A DNA stretch of 64,000 bases, taken from contig CM063111.1 of assembly GCA_031841125.1 (NCBI GenBank), positions 34,112,955 to 34,176,954 of the forward strand. Reading direction: 5' to 3'. The number at the start of each line of letters is the position of its first letter. Positions within the stretch are counted from its first letter, which is position 1. The translations under genes were made by a program, and so were the position numbers. Under the pieces are notes generated by a model. The model saw only the letters and a list, made by a program, of their open reading frames with translations. It was not told where the DNA came from and made no database searches. The DNA comes from Acanthococcus lagerstroemiae. Its lineage: Eukaryota; Arthropoda; Insecta; Hemiptera; Eriococcidae. Positions 42,086 through 53,059 of the stretch are shown here, in pieces.

Positions 42086-42215
42086 TTTCGAAAATCGCCC
42101 CTATGTATGGACGTGCATGGCTGACGTGATTGGACGTGTCTTGTAGTCTGCAAGACGCTACAAAAATTTGCAGTCTTCATTGTAACGTTTCTCGTTCTTG
42201 CAGTAAAACGAGTCG

Positions 42216-42300
42216 TTCGCGGCGCAATTCGACTTATACATTTTCTGTTGCTAAGCGCAATTCAGCCTATACTTTTTTCGCTTTCCGGCGCAATTCAACC
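42216..42300 (+). repeat. 36-bp tandem repeat, about 2.4 copies
   Basis: 'gcgcaattc' recurs at 42218, 42257 and 42290 followed by '(g/a)(a/g)c.tataca/ctt', a diverged repeat of about 36 bp. Confidence 0.6.
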
Positions 42301-42561
42301 AGAGCCCTTGGAGCCACCTGAGGGAGTTCGGGACTCGCTGCCGAGTAGGGCCTCGTTCCCTCGGGGGATAGAAAAAAGCGCTAAAGGGTTGAATATTTTC
42401 TTTTTAACCATTTACAATATCATTAACATCACTGGAACAAGATTCGAGCCAGAGTGTTAGATTCAGGTGAAGTCAACCCCGAAGCCAGTATTAAAAGCAT
42501 CCCCTCATTTTGCATTGTTTAAAACAAATGGGAGAATTTTTGCCTCACTCTTTTTTCCTTA

Positions 42562-42585
42562 AAATAATAATAATAATAATAATAA
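42562..42585 (+). repeat. (AAT)n microsatellite
   Basis: Eight uninterrupted AAT/TAA units. Confidence 0.9.
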
Positions 42586-42589
42586 CGCC

Positions 42590-44599
42590 CACTTTACATA
42601 ATCCACAAATGTTTCATTACCTGTTCTTGCTTCCAGTTATCCACGGATATTTTTTAATATTTCAACTGGTTTTTCTCAGTGCGAAATTGCAGAATTTCCG
42701 GCGGGATCAAGCCAAACGAATATGGGCCACCTGTGGGATAAAAAATTATATATTTTAAAAGTAAAATAAAATATAAAAAGAATAATCACATTAAATACCT
42801 AAATAGATAGGTAAGTAGTTATCAATGCAAAGTGCTTGAAATGTTTCATAAAGAGATCATCGAAATAGAGTTTTTTAGTCGCCGATTTCACAAATTAGGC
42901 CAGATTCTTCTCTAAACCATCATTTGAGTTCCCGAATACAAATTTGAGACCTACAGAGTGTTAAAACATGACTCTTCTTGGAGAATCTAGAAATGTATCA
43001 CAACAGGAAACGTTCCTCACATCGCTAAAGAGGCAGACCTTGCCTGTTTCCTTATTGAACAGCGTCTTGAGCCCCAAAAGTCAAAATTGACTCTTGAAAT
43101 AATCAAAATTGACTTTTCTAAGGAAATCCACTGAAGTATCAAGTTAAGAATTTTATGGGTCCCTAAATTCGAAAATTTCATCAGATTTCTTTTTGGTTCT
43201 CGATTAGAGATAAATCTGGTTTATTCTTTCAAATGTTTTTAACCATCGCATTATCAAGCTTCAAACTGAAGAAAAAATCCCAAAATAATCCGCGAATTTC
43301 GGGGACAGGAGACGACATTCAAATATTTAAAGATCAAAAGAACATCAAATTGGAGAATTTTTGCTGATTTTTGAAAAAAATGAATGAACCGAAACTAGAA
43401 TAACAATAGCCCCTATTTAATGTTCTTAACGTCTGTTGATTTTTATCAATCTCTGAACTTCGAATGTTGGCTTGAGACTAATACAAGTTTTAATGAGCTA
43501 CTCCTTTCAACACTGCTCATATTACAAATTAACATTTGACTGACAAATAAAGCCTTCCCCCCCCCCTCCAAATATTTTCATTCCGACAGTTCATTCAATT
43601 TCTATAAAATCAAGTGCGGCCGCCGAAAATTCGTCATTCGATGATTTGAACTTTTCTCATGCCTACAGATTTTCGTAATGATGAAAATGGATCAATGATA
43701 TTTAACATTTTCAAATTTAAGTTTTGTGGCAACATTCCGAATAAAATAACATTAATCCGATAGTTTGAGCTCAGTAATTTTAAAAACTCTTCAGTTGTTC
43801 ATTTTGGTTTATAGAATTTTTTTAACTGGAATCTAGAATTTAGCGCATGTTTGAATTCAACGATTTTTAAGGTCTGTAATTTTGACAGTTTTCCCAGTTC
43901 GAAATCTCATTCTGGATTCTGGGGTCTCACAAGTGCCGATATTACGAACTCGATGACCTGATTCGAAGTCATTGGTTGTCCTAAAGATTCCTTTTTCGAC
44001 ACTGGGTTCAATTTTCCTCGAGTCACGTGAATTTTGCTCATTTCGAGCGTGGAGTTCAAATTATGGAGTACAAATCGAGACGTATAAAAAACCCGGTTAT
44101 ATTTTTGAAATGAGCGACAAGAACGTTTCTGAAAGACTACTGAGATCAGAATAACGAATGTAGGGTAAAGTATGCCACGTTGACACATATTTTACATTCC
44201 CACTCTGTACAGTCACCCGTTTTGTGTTTTTGCTCTCTCTCTCTCTCCCAGTGGCTATCCAAAGTTAACAGAATAAGGTACATGTTGTGCAATTTTTGAA
44301 CAGATCCAACCATTCGAAGGGTTTGAAAAATTGAAAAGAAAAAAATTCATTTTGTGTCATGGTGACAACTTTGATTGCCAAAATGACACACAGGGTTGCC
44401 ACGATGACACCCGTTTGAAATGCATATGTTTCAAAGTTGCCACGGTGACACAAAAGACGATTGGGGTGCTGTCACTTTGACACAGCTAAAAAATGAAAAG
44501 AGTCTGAAAAATTGTCAACTTTTCCTTAATCATCTTACAAAATTTAATTAAAAACGTTTTACGAATACAATCCAACCCTGACGAGAGGGGAAGAGGGGG
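42590..44599. other. Non-coding, nothing firmly recognised
   Basis: AT-rich, with no supported gene. Around 44160-44480 the word 'tgacac' recurs about seven times. A (CT)n run lies at 44231-44247. Confidence 0.35.
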
Positions 44600-44890
44600 G
44601 TGTTTTGGCCATAAGAACGAAAGGGAGCTCGTGGAACGGATTCCCCTCATCCGATCGACTTGAAACTTTGTAGTTTTTTTTAAGTTTTTTTTATTATTGA
44701 TTTTATTGGAATTAGTTTAGGAAGCGAATCAGAGGAAATTCAGAAAAAAAAATCACCAAGAGTAAATAACGACCACCCTGAAGTGTAAAGGAAGTTGTGT
44801 GTTCCTCTCAAGTATATCTTTCCTAGACTAGTGTATGCTCATGTACACAAATGTGAGTGCTTGGGTGGATACGGTACAAATCTGTACCTG
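44600..44890 (+). repeat. Duplicated block D, copy 1
   Basis: Matches 57320-57597 in the same orientation ('ataagaa.gaa', 'cggattccc.t.atcc.atcgac', 'aaatcaccaagagtaaataa' and 'aaaggaagttgtgtgttcct'). The match runs without a gap into the element that follows and stops at that element's right end. Confidence 0.7.
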
Positions 44891-45144
44891 CAGGGACGAA
44901 ACTATAGGGATCGGGTTGAAACACCCCCAATAATTTGGCAGTCAGCAGATTTTAAAACTGTTCATTTGAATTTTTCATTTTCTGAGAACGTTTGTTGGTT
45001 TATTATTATTTCTTTTTCAATTACATAAAAAATATTTTGATTAAAAAAAATTGTTGGTGAATTTTTAGTTTTTAGAAATATTTGTCGGCAAATTTTCTTT
45101 CTCCACCCCCCCCCCCCTAAACTGAGAGTCAAGTTTCGTCTCTG
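44891..45144 (+). mobile_element. hAT-like MITE, family D, copy 1
   Basis: Ends CAGGGACGAAACT and (reverse complement) CAGAGACGAAACTTGACT. Other copies are at 55777-56047 and 57598-57881. A C run precedes the right end. No target duplication is visible here, because the left flank is shared with copy 3 but the right flank is not. Confidence 0.7.
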
Positions 45145-46712
45145 CCGTTAATGGAGGTTTTACTGTACTATGTACTAGGTTTCTTTGGATCGCTGAATTC
45201 GTTTTCAAGATCCGTTTGACCCCCAATTTGAAAGTTTAGGGTTTGGGGGAGAGGAAGGAGGCTTCAAATTTAACGAAAAGAAAAATATGATATTGCGTAT
45301 CGAAGAATTATGTTTTGAAGTTCGCTATTTCAATACTCTACTTAATTTTTTAAATGTTAATTTATCCTAACACAAGTCAAATTTTAAATCTTGGGACGTT
45401 TCCGAAATTGGAAGAGGGGTTAAAATTTCAACAGTATTGGACGGTGAGGAACTAAATTTCCCGGGCCATTTTCCGGAGCATATCCTACCCTAATTTGACT
45501 CATCAACGCATGGAATTAACTCATCGCATAAATGAGTCGGCTGCGAGTTTATTTGGTCCCTGCGCTATAAACAGATGAGGGGTCAGTCATGTCCAAATTG
45601 AGGTCAGTTGGAGGAAATTCCAATTTATATAATATTCACTGTGGTTAAGTAAGCTACCTGGTAAATGGTGGTGGTGCAAGGGGCGGTGCAACCACCCACG
45701 TTCCAGAAGGATGGCCCTTTTTGCCTCGTGGTGTACATACAGCCTTAATACTAGCTAAAAAAGCAAAAATAGAGCTCATGGTATCTTCGGCACGTAAATT
45801 AACGCCCTCGGACGTCTGCCTCCACCTTGCATTAACTGTAAAGACATTTCCCCGTTTTCAGTACATTTCTTTGAAAAAATAAAAACAATTACCAAACTCG
45901 AATTTCAATAACCTCTTAATACCCTTCGGCACCCCAACTTTCATATCGACGGCTCATCATTTATTAATGCGAGCACTTTATGCCACGTAATCTCGTACAA
46001 TATTCCGTCATCAGTGGCCAGGCACAAGGGTCAACCTCCTCCTCCATACGACACGAAACTCAATTTTCGAGCTCGTTGAAACTGAAACGCCATCGCCCAA
46101 TCACAGCCGATGACCTCCCGTTTCATTTTTTTCGATTACTGCGCAAAAAATGAGAAACGAAATTTATATACACTCGGGCGAAAATTTTCTGCTTTCTGCA
46201 AAAATTACTTAACTTGTCCCTCTAGGTTTGGCCCGATCTCGTTACTTTACTCTCGGACGAAATTCTCGGGGGAGTATGTCTGCCGCTTGACCGGTCACAT
46301 CGTCGTATTTAATCGTTATATTACGAAACAAAGTAACTTGGCTGCTGCGACAGAGAGAGGGAAAGCGAAAGCCCAAATCGGCCAAAAAAGGAGCGAATGA
46401 ATAAGGGCAGATAGTCGATCAAGCGTAACTTATCGCCGTTGTATGTTTTCACTATTTTCGCTATAATACCTTTTTTCGCGTTTTCTTCGCTTTAGTTTAT
46501 ATTGTCCGTTTGCTAATCCGTTTTTACGATAGACGAAATATCGCCCCTGCTCTTGATTTATATGCGACAGTATTCCAATCGAATTATTGTTTTCGCGCGT
46601 TTTCTCGTCACTCTTATGTAGAATAATGGCGGCAATAGCTAGGTCAATCTCCACAAACAGAATATTTTCTTAGCAGCAAATTTTAAACCCTAACTATCAA
46701 TTTTTTCGGGGT
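45145..46712. other. Unique island 8
   Basis: No gene or repeat recognised. CpG content rises after about 45900. Frames at 46110-46400 and 46430-46654 are unsupported. Confidence 0.4.
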
Positions 46713-47230
46713 GCAACAAATTCCATCAATCCAATTCATCAGACAGGACAATTACCATTTTTCAAAGGAAAAAGCATAGGAAGGTATCCATCGTCGTATA
46801 GTCTGGCCAGTTTAAGTTGGCACTTTTAGTTTCGTTGCGAGTTGTCAGGTTTACCCAAACTAGCGCACCTTTTTACTAGGCAGACGCGTCGCGCTAGTTA
46901 AATTAAAGCCACTATATAACCCGAGTACGCGCATACGCCATGTTCTATCCAACCACGCCCGTCCATGCAGAATCCGACTATGCGGAACGTACCGCGTAGT
47001 CAATTCGGCATCGACGGGCGCGGTTGGATATAAAATGATGTATGCGCGTACTTGGGCTTTATAGTGGCTCTAGTTAAATGAACGCAAAACAGACGAACTG
47101 CATATACACTGTGCAGTTCTATTTCCAATTATGCAATCTGAAGTCCCCTGAAAAACCGGTTTCTCCGCGTTGTTGGACGAAATAAGAGTGCCAACTTGAA
47201 GTGGCCAGACTATAGATGGTACCATCTTTT
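46713..47230 (+). repeat. Repeat B, copy interrupted by a hairpin element
   Basis: 46713-46798 and 47215-47230 together correspond to 11803-11900. The interruption is exactly at a TA. Confidence 0.65.
46799..47212. mobile_element. 414-bp foldback MITE with TA duplication
   Basis: Left end TAGTCTGGCCAGTTTAAGTT, right end in reverse complement TAGTCTGGCCACTTCAAGTT. Pairing continues inside ('agccactata', 'gtacgcgcatac', 'atccaacc.cgcccgtc'), so nearly the whole element is two ~200-bp arms. TA lies on both sides (46797-46798 and 47213-47214). The related empty site at 11886 confirms the insertion boundaries. It lacks a transposase; the TA target suggests the Tc1/mariner group as the mobiliser. 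Confidence 0.9.
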
Positions 47231-47239
47231 TTTTTTTAG

Positions 47240-47470
47240 GGCCTTAACCCAATTTAGAGCAATATTTACAGTTACTTTACATTAGATTGAACCGTTAGGT
47301 AAGTGCAAGCGTTCACTCCGCAGCTCCATCTTCGGTCGCCCATTGCTGGGCATAGGCCTCTATCACGTGCCTCCATTTTGCCCGGTCCCTAGCCATCCCG
47401 AGCCAGTTCATACCGAAGTTTTGGACGAGTTCTTCCGATCATCTCGTGTACGGTCTCCCTCTTTCGATTA
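47240..47470 (-). pseudogene. RTE-type LINE relic: end of ORF2 and 3' UTR
   Basis: On the minus strand: KRGRPYTR-stop-SEELVQ, then NFGMNWLGMARDRAKWRHVI and EAYAQQWATEDGAAE-stop. This is the common C-terminus of RTE/CR1-like LINEs (GRP..RW.D......W...A.DR..WR...EAYAQQW). One in-frame stop. A short 3' UTR follows to about 47240. Confidence 0.8.
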
Positions 47471-47474
47471 AATC

Positions 47475-47830
47475 GAAAATCAGGTAATAATTATTATATG
47501 GTCCTTCAACCTCCTTAAAGATCCCTGGCCATCCACCCAGAAGCTCTCACAACCATGACCACCCATCCCCCCGAGAGCCCTTCCCCTCAAGACCCCACCC
47601 CGCAACCAGCCCCTCCCGCACCACGGCCATTTCTCTCCCTGGTCCCCTCTCTCACCAAGGACTTTCTCCTCCATCGGGTCCTCTTACTCATCTTAACCCC
47701 CTGCCCTACCCAGGGCCTCCATCTCCGTCCACAGCCCACGTCCCCACAGGAGCTCTCCTCCCCTTCAGGAGCTTCCTCCACAACCATGAACCCCCTCCTG
47801 AGGGTAGGCTACCCCTGGAAAATTGAGCAA
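47475..47830. other. Pyrimidine-rich, GC-rich stretch
   Basis: About 350 bp in which the plus strand is dominated by C and T in short CCT/CCC words, very different from the AT-rich surroundings. A 123-codon Pro-rich frame (47555-47926) and Gly/Arg-rich frames on the other strand are the automatic result of this composition. No homolog recognised. Confidence 0.6.
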
Positions 47831-47839
47831 TTAAGGGGC

Positions 47840-48080
47840 AGGGTAGGCAACCCGCAGCGAATTGAGATCTTGAAGATTATGGGTAATTATGTCATTATAT
47901 GTCTTATTGTGTCGGTTATGTCTTGAAACTTGGAGATCTTTTATGTTAAAACAGATTATGTCCTTGAAAGTAGCTTATCTGTCCTTGCAATTTTTCTGAT
48001 TCTTAGGTGGCAACCCGCAGCATGGGTAATTATGTCATTATATGTCTTTTTATGTCTTATTATGTCTGTTATGTCTTAGA
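47840..48080 (+). repeat. Direct repeat with 'tatgtc' clusters
   Basis: 'ggcaacccgcagc' and the following 'gggtaattatgtcattatat' occur at 47848-47905 and again at 48009-48050. The word 'tatgtc' appears at least nine times in the interval. Confidence 0.65.
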
Positions 48081-49229
48081 AGAAGGCCGGGATTTAGATA
48101 TCAGGCTACTTGGAGTTTTTTTTCAGGAGGGGGGGAGGAGGAGTTTTGGTTTTTAATATATAGAGAGATTAATCCATAGTTAATTTCCTCATCTCTGATG
48201 AGGCCACATCATCTCAGCAAACAAGAACCAGCCCTGCTGGGGGCAGTGCGTAGTCGTGGTCCAATCAATTGGACCACGTCATGTTTACAGCAGCTCCCGC
48301 CCCCTTTTCAAAGGTCCAAGGTCTGAAATACTCGGGAGAGGTAAATTTGCCCGACAGTTAGTTTTGCGCGTTTCTCACATAAGGTTGATTTATAAACAAC
48401 ATTGTGTTTGGTGTTGTAACAACTTTAAAAACAGAAGAACTATTTCTCAGGTCAGATAGTTACTTATTTATCTGTTTCTTAATTGGCGTATTTATTTTAC
48501 AATTGCATTACATGAGTCTTCTGCCCTTCTTGGTTATGTTATTGAGGAAAACGATCCTCCAAATTTGAAAAAAAATAATTTTATCCTTTTCATGGGCCCC
48601 TCGTAAGAGAATTTCGATAATTGTTTAACTGGCTGCTTTACCTGTAATGGTACCTTATTCCCGATGGATATAATTGACTTCTCACAGGAGAGTCAATGCT
48701 TGAGGCTCGTAGCTTCTTTGATCGTTCGTTTGACCATAGTGGTTCACTGTCTGTGATGGACTTATTGACTGCTCGTAATGGAGTCACTTCATTTTACGTT
48801 TAATTATCTGACATCTATGACTGATGGCAATTTTTATTTTGCCATCAGGAAAGTGACGAATTCAGATGTCGCAAAGGAGGAGTTTTCAGCCAGAAGATTT
48901 CTGTTATTCAGAAGATTGATATATTCAGTTAATTGTGTTTTGCACCAATAAATTCTGTTAATGAATTTTCTTGCCCTTAATTGTGGGCAATGATGAGAGT
49001 GACTTATTGAATTTTCTATTGCGCAATAATCTTTAAACTGGTTGGAATAATTTTCCCCTCGATGGGAGACTATTAAAATATTAATATTTTAATTACTATT
49101 AATACTTCTTTACTCTGCTCGTAATAAAATTATTCCACAGGTGGTAACCCAGATTTCCTTTGGGTTGGTTTCAGCCAGAATTGTTTGTATTTTGACCTAA
49201 ACTTTTAGTTTAATTTGTAAAATGCTCCT
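48081..49229. other. Non-coding, nothing recognised
   Basis: AT-rich; a palindromic 'tattaatattttaattac' zone at about 49080. No gene or family recognised. Confidence 0.35.
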
Positions 49230-50290
49230 CAAGATGAAGTTGTGTATGACTCAGATTTTTTGGATCTGCTTTTTTATGGTGGCCCATGTTTGGGCCCCGT
49301 AGGTCAGGACAGGGATGACCGTGCTCTCAAAGATGCGTAGTTTTGTCTTTACGTTCATATTATTTTTTTTTTTAGGATTTTTTGTTGTGACTAGAACGCT
49401 TTCCAAGTATTGGTCTTATATATTTTGAGTTCTTTAAGGTAAGGTCTGGCCAAAGTATATGCACTCCCGTCGATTTTAGTCCCACTAATGTTTAAAATGT
49501 TAGTCGTGATTTTAGTTTTAGATTGATTGTCAATCCCACCTTCCAGCTCTCCCTCCTCAGGTCCTCCGCCATTTCGGCAAGCTCCGCGTTTTGTTTTTTT
49601 TTGTTTTTTCTTCGTTAAGAATTATAGTCATCGACAATCCTGAGGTGATTTAGGAATTCAAAATTAAACAATCTCTAAATTTTCATAGCTTTTTCCCCGT
49701 TCAACTGAATTGACGGAACAGCTGTTATCAGGCTGACTACTCAAATTTTCTCTGAAAAAGGTGATAAAAGTGACCAATTTCGTAAAAAAAGTGACCAAAA
49801 AATCACCTTAATTCCCATATTTTCGACTAAAAATTATTCTCATTCTGACTTTATCTTCGGCTCTCATGTCTTGAAAAAAAACATACATCACAAGTTTTTC
49901 GCAGCATCACACACTCTACTCACGCACACACTTGTCTTGTATACTTATATCACATATATCAGATTGAAAAAACATTTTTTTCAGTTTTTTTCTCTCGATA
50001 AATTGATAATATGGTTAAAATGAGCATTTTTTATATTTTTTTTAAGGAAAATTTTTTAAAAAGTGACTTTTTTGATTAAAAAGTGACTTTCGTGACGAAA
50101 TTTTAAAAAAGTGACCAAAGGTGACCAGAGGTGACTTAAGGTGAAAAAAGTGACCGAGTGGTCAGCCTGCCGTTTCAATACTGCATTGAAGATAATTGGT
50201 GTTTGAGGATCCCCTTGTTTGACTCCCTTTCTAATTTGGAGCCAACAGCCAATTTCACTCGCGCAGGTTACAGGGCAAATACAAAAAAAA
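49230..50290 (-). pseudogene. RTE-type LINE relic: RT palm and thumb (interrupted)
   Basis: From 50290 downward: IGCWLQIRKGVKQGDPQTP and IIFNAVLK (RT block 4). After the insertion at 49729-50169: IQLNGEKAMK, then LRIVDD where LRFADD is expected (catalytic FADD changed to IVDD), AELAEMAEDLRRESWKVGLT and INLKTKITTNI. Finally KTKLRIFESTVIPVLTYGAQ and TWA lie at about 49240-49330. Several frameshifts. Confidence 0.75.
49729..50169. mobile_element. 441-bp inverted-repeat element inside the RTE RT
   Basis: Ends CAGGCTGACTACTC and (reverse complement) CAGGCTGACCACTC. Both subterminal zones have repeated 'gtgacc/gtgact' words. The interruption of the RT frame at this place confirms that it is an insertion. 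The flanking 8-mers agree poorly, so the target duplication has decayed or the superfamily call (hAT, from the CAGG end) is wrong. Confidence 0.75.
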
Positions 50291-50542
50291 ATGTATAAGG
50301 ACATTTTTGTAAGAAATCTGGTGTAAAACAAATTTTATTTGGAATATTTCTCAATATCGATGATAGTTTTAGAAATTTTTCGACAAAAAAAAACAACTAA
50401 ATTTGGAGGCTTTGACTATCCATAAAGAATTTAGCACAAGGGGTGAGATTCTTGAGACGTTATTCAGGAGAACCCAACGACAGTTTTCAGCAGAGTTATG
50501 AAGATTTTTTTTTTTTTATTTGCAAGTTGGCATATACTATTT
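50291..50542. other. Non-coding, nothing recognised
   Basis: AT-rich; no gene or repeat recognised. Confidence 0.35.
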
Positions 50543-50815
50543 TGAATTGAGAATCTCACTTCCAAAACATTTTAATTGGAAAAACCGCATTTTTGAGAGA
50601 GAAAAAAAAAAAGAGAAAAATGTAGCACTTTTTGGAAGTTAGTGTTATCATTACTTGGCATAGAACTGAGATAGTTCTGTAGATTTGGGCTGATACTTTT
50701 TGGTGTTATCATTTTGTAGGGTGATAGGGATCACCTTTGGCCACCCGATGGCGCTGCTAACTCAATTTGTTCAAAACTGCAGTTACCATGTTTTGGAAAT
50801 GGGATCCTTAATTCA
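50543..50815 (-). mobile_element. Inverted-repeat MITE, family E, copy 1
   Basis: Ends TGAATTGAGAATCTCACTTC and (reverse complement) TGAATTAAGGATCCCATTTC. It matches 59602-59832 in opposite orientation, including 'gatggcgctgctaa' and 'gttatcatt'. The strand is given relative to the second copy. Confidence 0.75.
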
Positions 50816-50841
50816 TTTTTCTAGGTACAGTCCAAGTCGAC

Positions 50842-51134
50842 TAGGGACGCTGCGAAAAGTTTTTCGGAGGAGGAGGGGGGCAAAAATAATGAAATTTCTA
50901 ACTGACTCAACTCAAAATTCCCAAGTATCACAATTTTTTGTATTAGCTAAAGCATACTTTGACTAGTTGAATTTTTCCAACTTTTGATTGATCCAGCTAC
51001 TAAGAGTTCCCAACGCCGATGGAGGCTACCGTAGCCCCCCAATCCTTATTTTTGTCCCTGACTAAAATGGTAACCTTTCCCAACTGCTGAGTGAAACATT
51101 CCTACAGGGGGGAGGAAATAGGTGTCCGTCCCTG
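50842..51134 (+). mobile_element. hAT-like element, family C, copy 2
   Basis: Starts TAGGGACGCTGCG, ends CGTCCCTG, and is flanked by an exact 8-bp duplication AAGTCGAC (50834-50841, 51135-51142). Homologous to 30274-30637. It sits 26 bp after family E copy 1. Confidence 0.85.
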
Positions 51135-51142
51135 AAGTCGAC

Positions 51143-52909
51143 TACGTCCAGCAGGAAGAATGTCCACGTTGATTCGTTTCATGCACTGTATACTAAAGGG
51201 GAACCAGGGGTAACTGACGGGATTCTGGGTAATCTGCTGGTAACTGAGGGTTGCAAATGGGTAACTTTTCCGCGGGGAACTAGGGTAACTGATTGCGCAT
51301 CAGGCCATACATTCATATTTTCTATGTGGGTGGGCCGAAAACGATGGATTTTCATGATGGGCCCTGCCCATCTGCGCCTCCTCCCTCTCCTGTGCGGTTA
51401 CGCCTTTAAGAGAACCAATTACTTAGGTAATGATCATCTCCATTCTAATTCGTTGGATTTTTCAACGATTCAGCAATTTTTGAGCGATTTTAATTCCACT
51501 TTGCCTTCTTTGCCCTCTCTCCGCCCTTCTAAAATGTGCATGTTTAATTACTTGATTCCTTTTTCTCATCCGACGCCATTTTCTCCGCCTAACAGCCATA
51601 AGTAAGTTTTAAATTTCGCAGCCAGTTTATATTATTTCGGCTTTACTAAACCGATTATACATCCATAGTAAATGAAAACTGCTCCACGGGTCATCTTCTG
51701 TTTAATTATTTCATCGACTTTTCGCGCCTAAAGAGCGTGAGAACAGCCGTCGCCGGGTCCACCGCCCGCAGCTGCCGATAAAATCAAATCTCCGTGTTTT
51801 CTCCCCGATAATTGCCCGATAATTCAAGAAATATTGTTATGACATTAGTTTAATACTTATTTTATTGAAGAATCCGTGAATAATCGCCGTCGTAGGTGGT
51901 CAGCGGCGATTTCCACGCTTTCGGTAGTTATACATACATAGACGACAAAATAAAGAAACAGGGCTGAAGGGGGCCGAAGGGAGCAGCCTCTCATTGGTAC
52001 TTGCACTCGATAATGACCGAATATTAACAGATTATAAATCGCCGTATTCTCGAATTTTGTTTTTATTATTTTATTTCTCGCTAATGGACGTACACGTTGA
52101 AATAATAATATATTTATTCGTCGTTATTATGTCGTTTTAACGATCGTTCGATTTTGTTATTTTATTCCGGCGTTATTTTTTTTTTCTCTCGTTTTCTCAA
52201 ATTATCGGTGATTATTCCGTCGGCCGAGTCATAAAAAAAAAACTTTGTTTCCCTCACTCGTATAAGTTTTATGAGCTTCGTTAAAATGAAAATCGGACAC
52301 ATGCGCACGATTTCGACGAAACGCGACTGTTCGATCTGGTTCGGCCTTTTTAAAATTTTTCATGCCGTATACATTATTATTTGCATAATGGCCGCAAAAA
52401 AAAAAAAAAGATTCGCACTCGCATACGTCGAGACCGAATGGTGAACGAGTAATTTTACGACCGTGTGAAGTCGTTTTTTAAATGCGATTATAATCGTCGC
52501 GATTCGATGGTAGTTTTAATAATTTGAAACGATGTTTCAATTACACGGCTCGAAAACTCGGCAGTTCAATGAATCGACATTTGATACGTCACACACGGGG
52601 GGGGGGGGTGTAATAGTTTTATTACGAACCATAAGATGATCATCAGACATCACGGTGAAAGAGCTCCTTTTATTTTCGGTTATAAATTGCTATAAGCGGA
52701 GTAGCTCGGGAAAAGGTGCCGGAAGTCGGAAAAGTCCAATTCTGGATTTCGAGTACGTGTTCCGCAGCAGACGTCGGCGTCGGGAAGATTTAAAAAGGCA
52801 AGAACCACCAGATCGGTTGATAAATGATAGTCTAAGCAAACTAGAGCAAACTACCAAATACTGCTCACTTTTTTCAATCGCAACATAAACCCACTCACAA
52901 AGAAATGCA
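51143..52909. other. CpG-richer unique island 9
   Basis: No gene or repeat recognised, apart from a few 'ggtaactga' words at 51200-51280. A G10 run at 52599-52608. Chance frames at 51324-51605 and 52655-52888. Confidence 0.4.
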
Positions 52910-53020
52910 TCAAATACCTAGAGGCTTGTGAAATGTAAATGTATCGAAGAGTATTGGAAAGTTCCATGGATCAAGAAAGTTACAAACGATGAAGTATTGA
53001 AGAGAGTTAAATAATACAAA
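52910..53020 (+). pseudogene. RTE-type LINE scrap: C-terminal motif
   Basis: The frame at about 52960-53012 reads WKVPWIKKVTNDEVLKRVK, the 'I.W...VTN.EVL.R' motif found after the RT in RTE/BovB-like ORF2. It lies upstream of an RT segment in the same orientation, so it belongs to a second copy or to a rearranged one. Confidence 0.5.
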
Positions 53021-53059
53021 GAGACAAATCTCTTCCAGATCTCCAATCTCCAATAATCT

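Noticed and set aside
47555..47926. Pro-rich 123-codon protein
   Set aside because: The residue content follows directly from the CCT/CCC-rich sequence, and both strands give biased frames.
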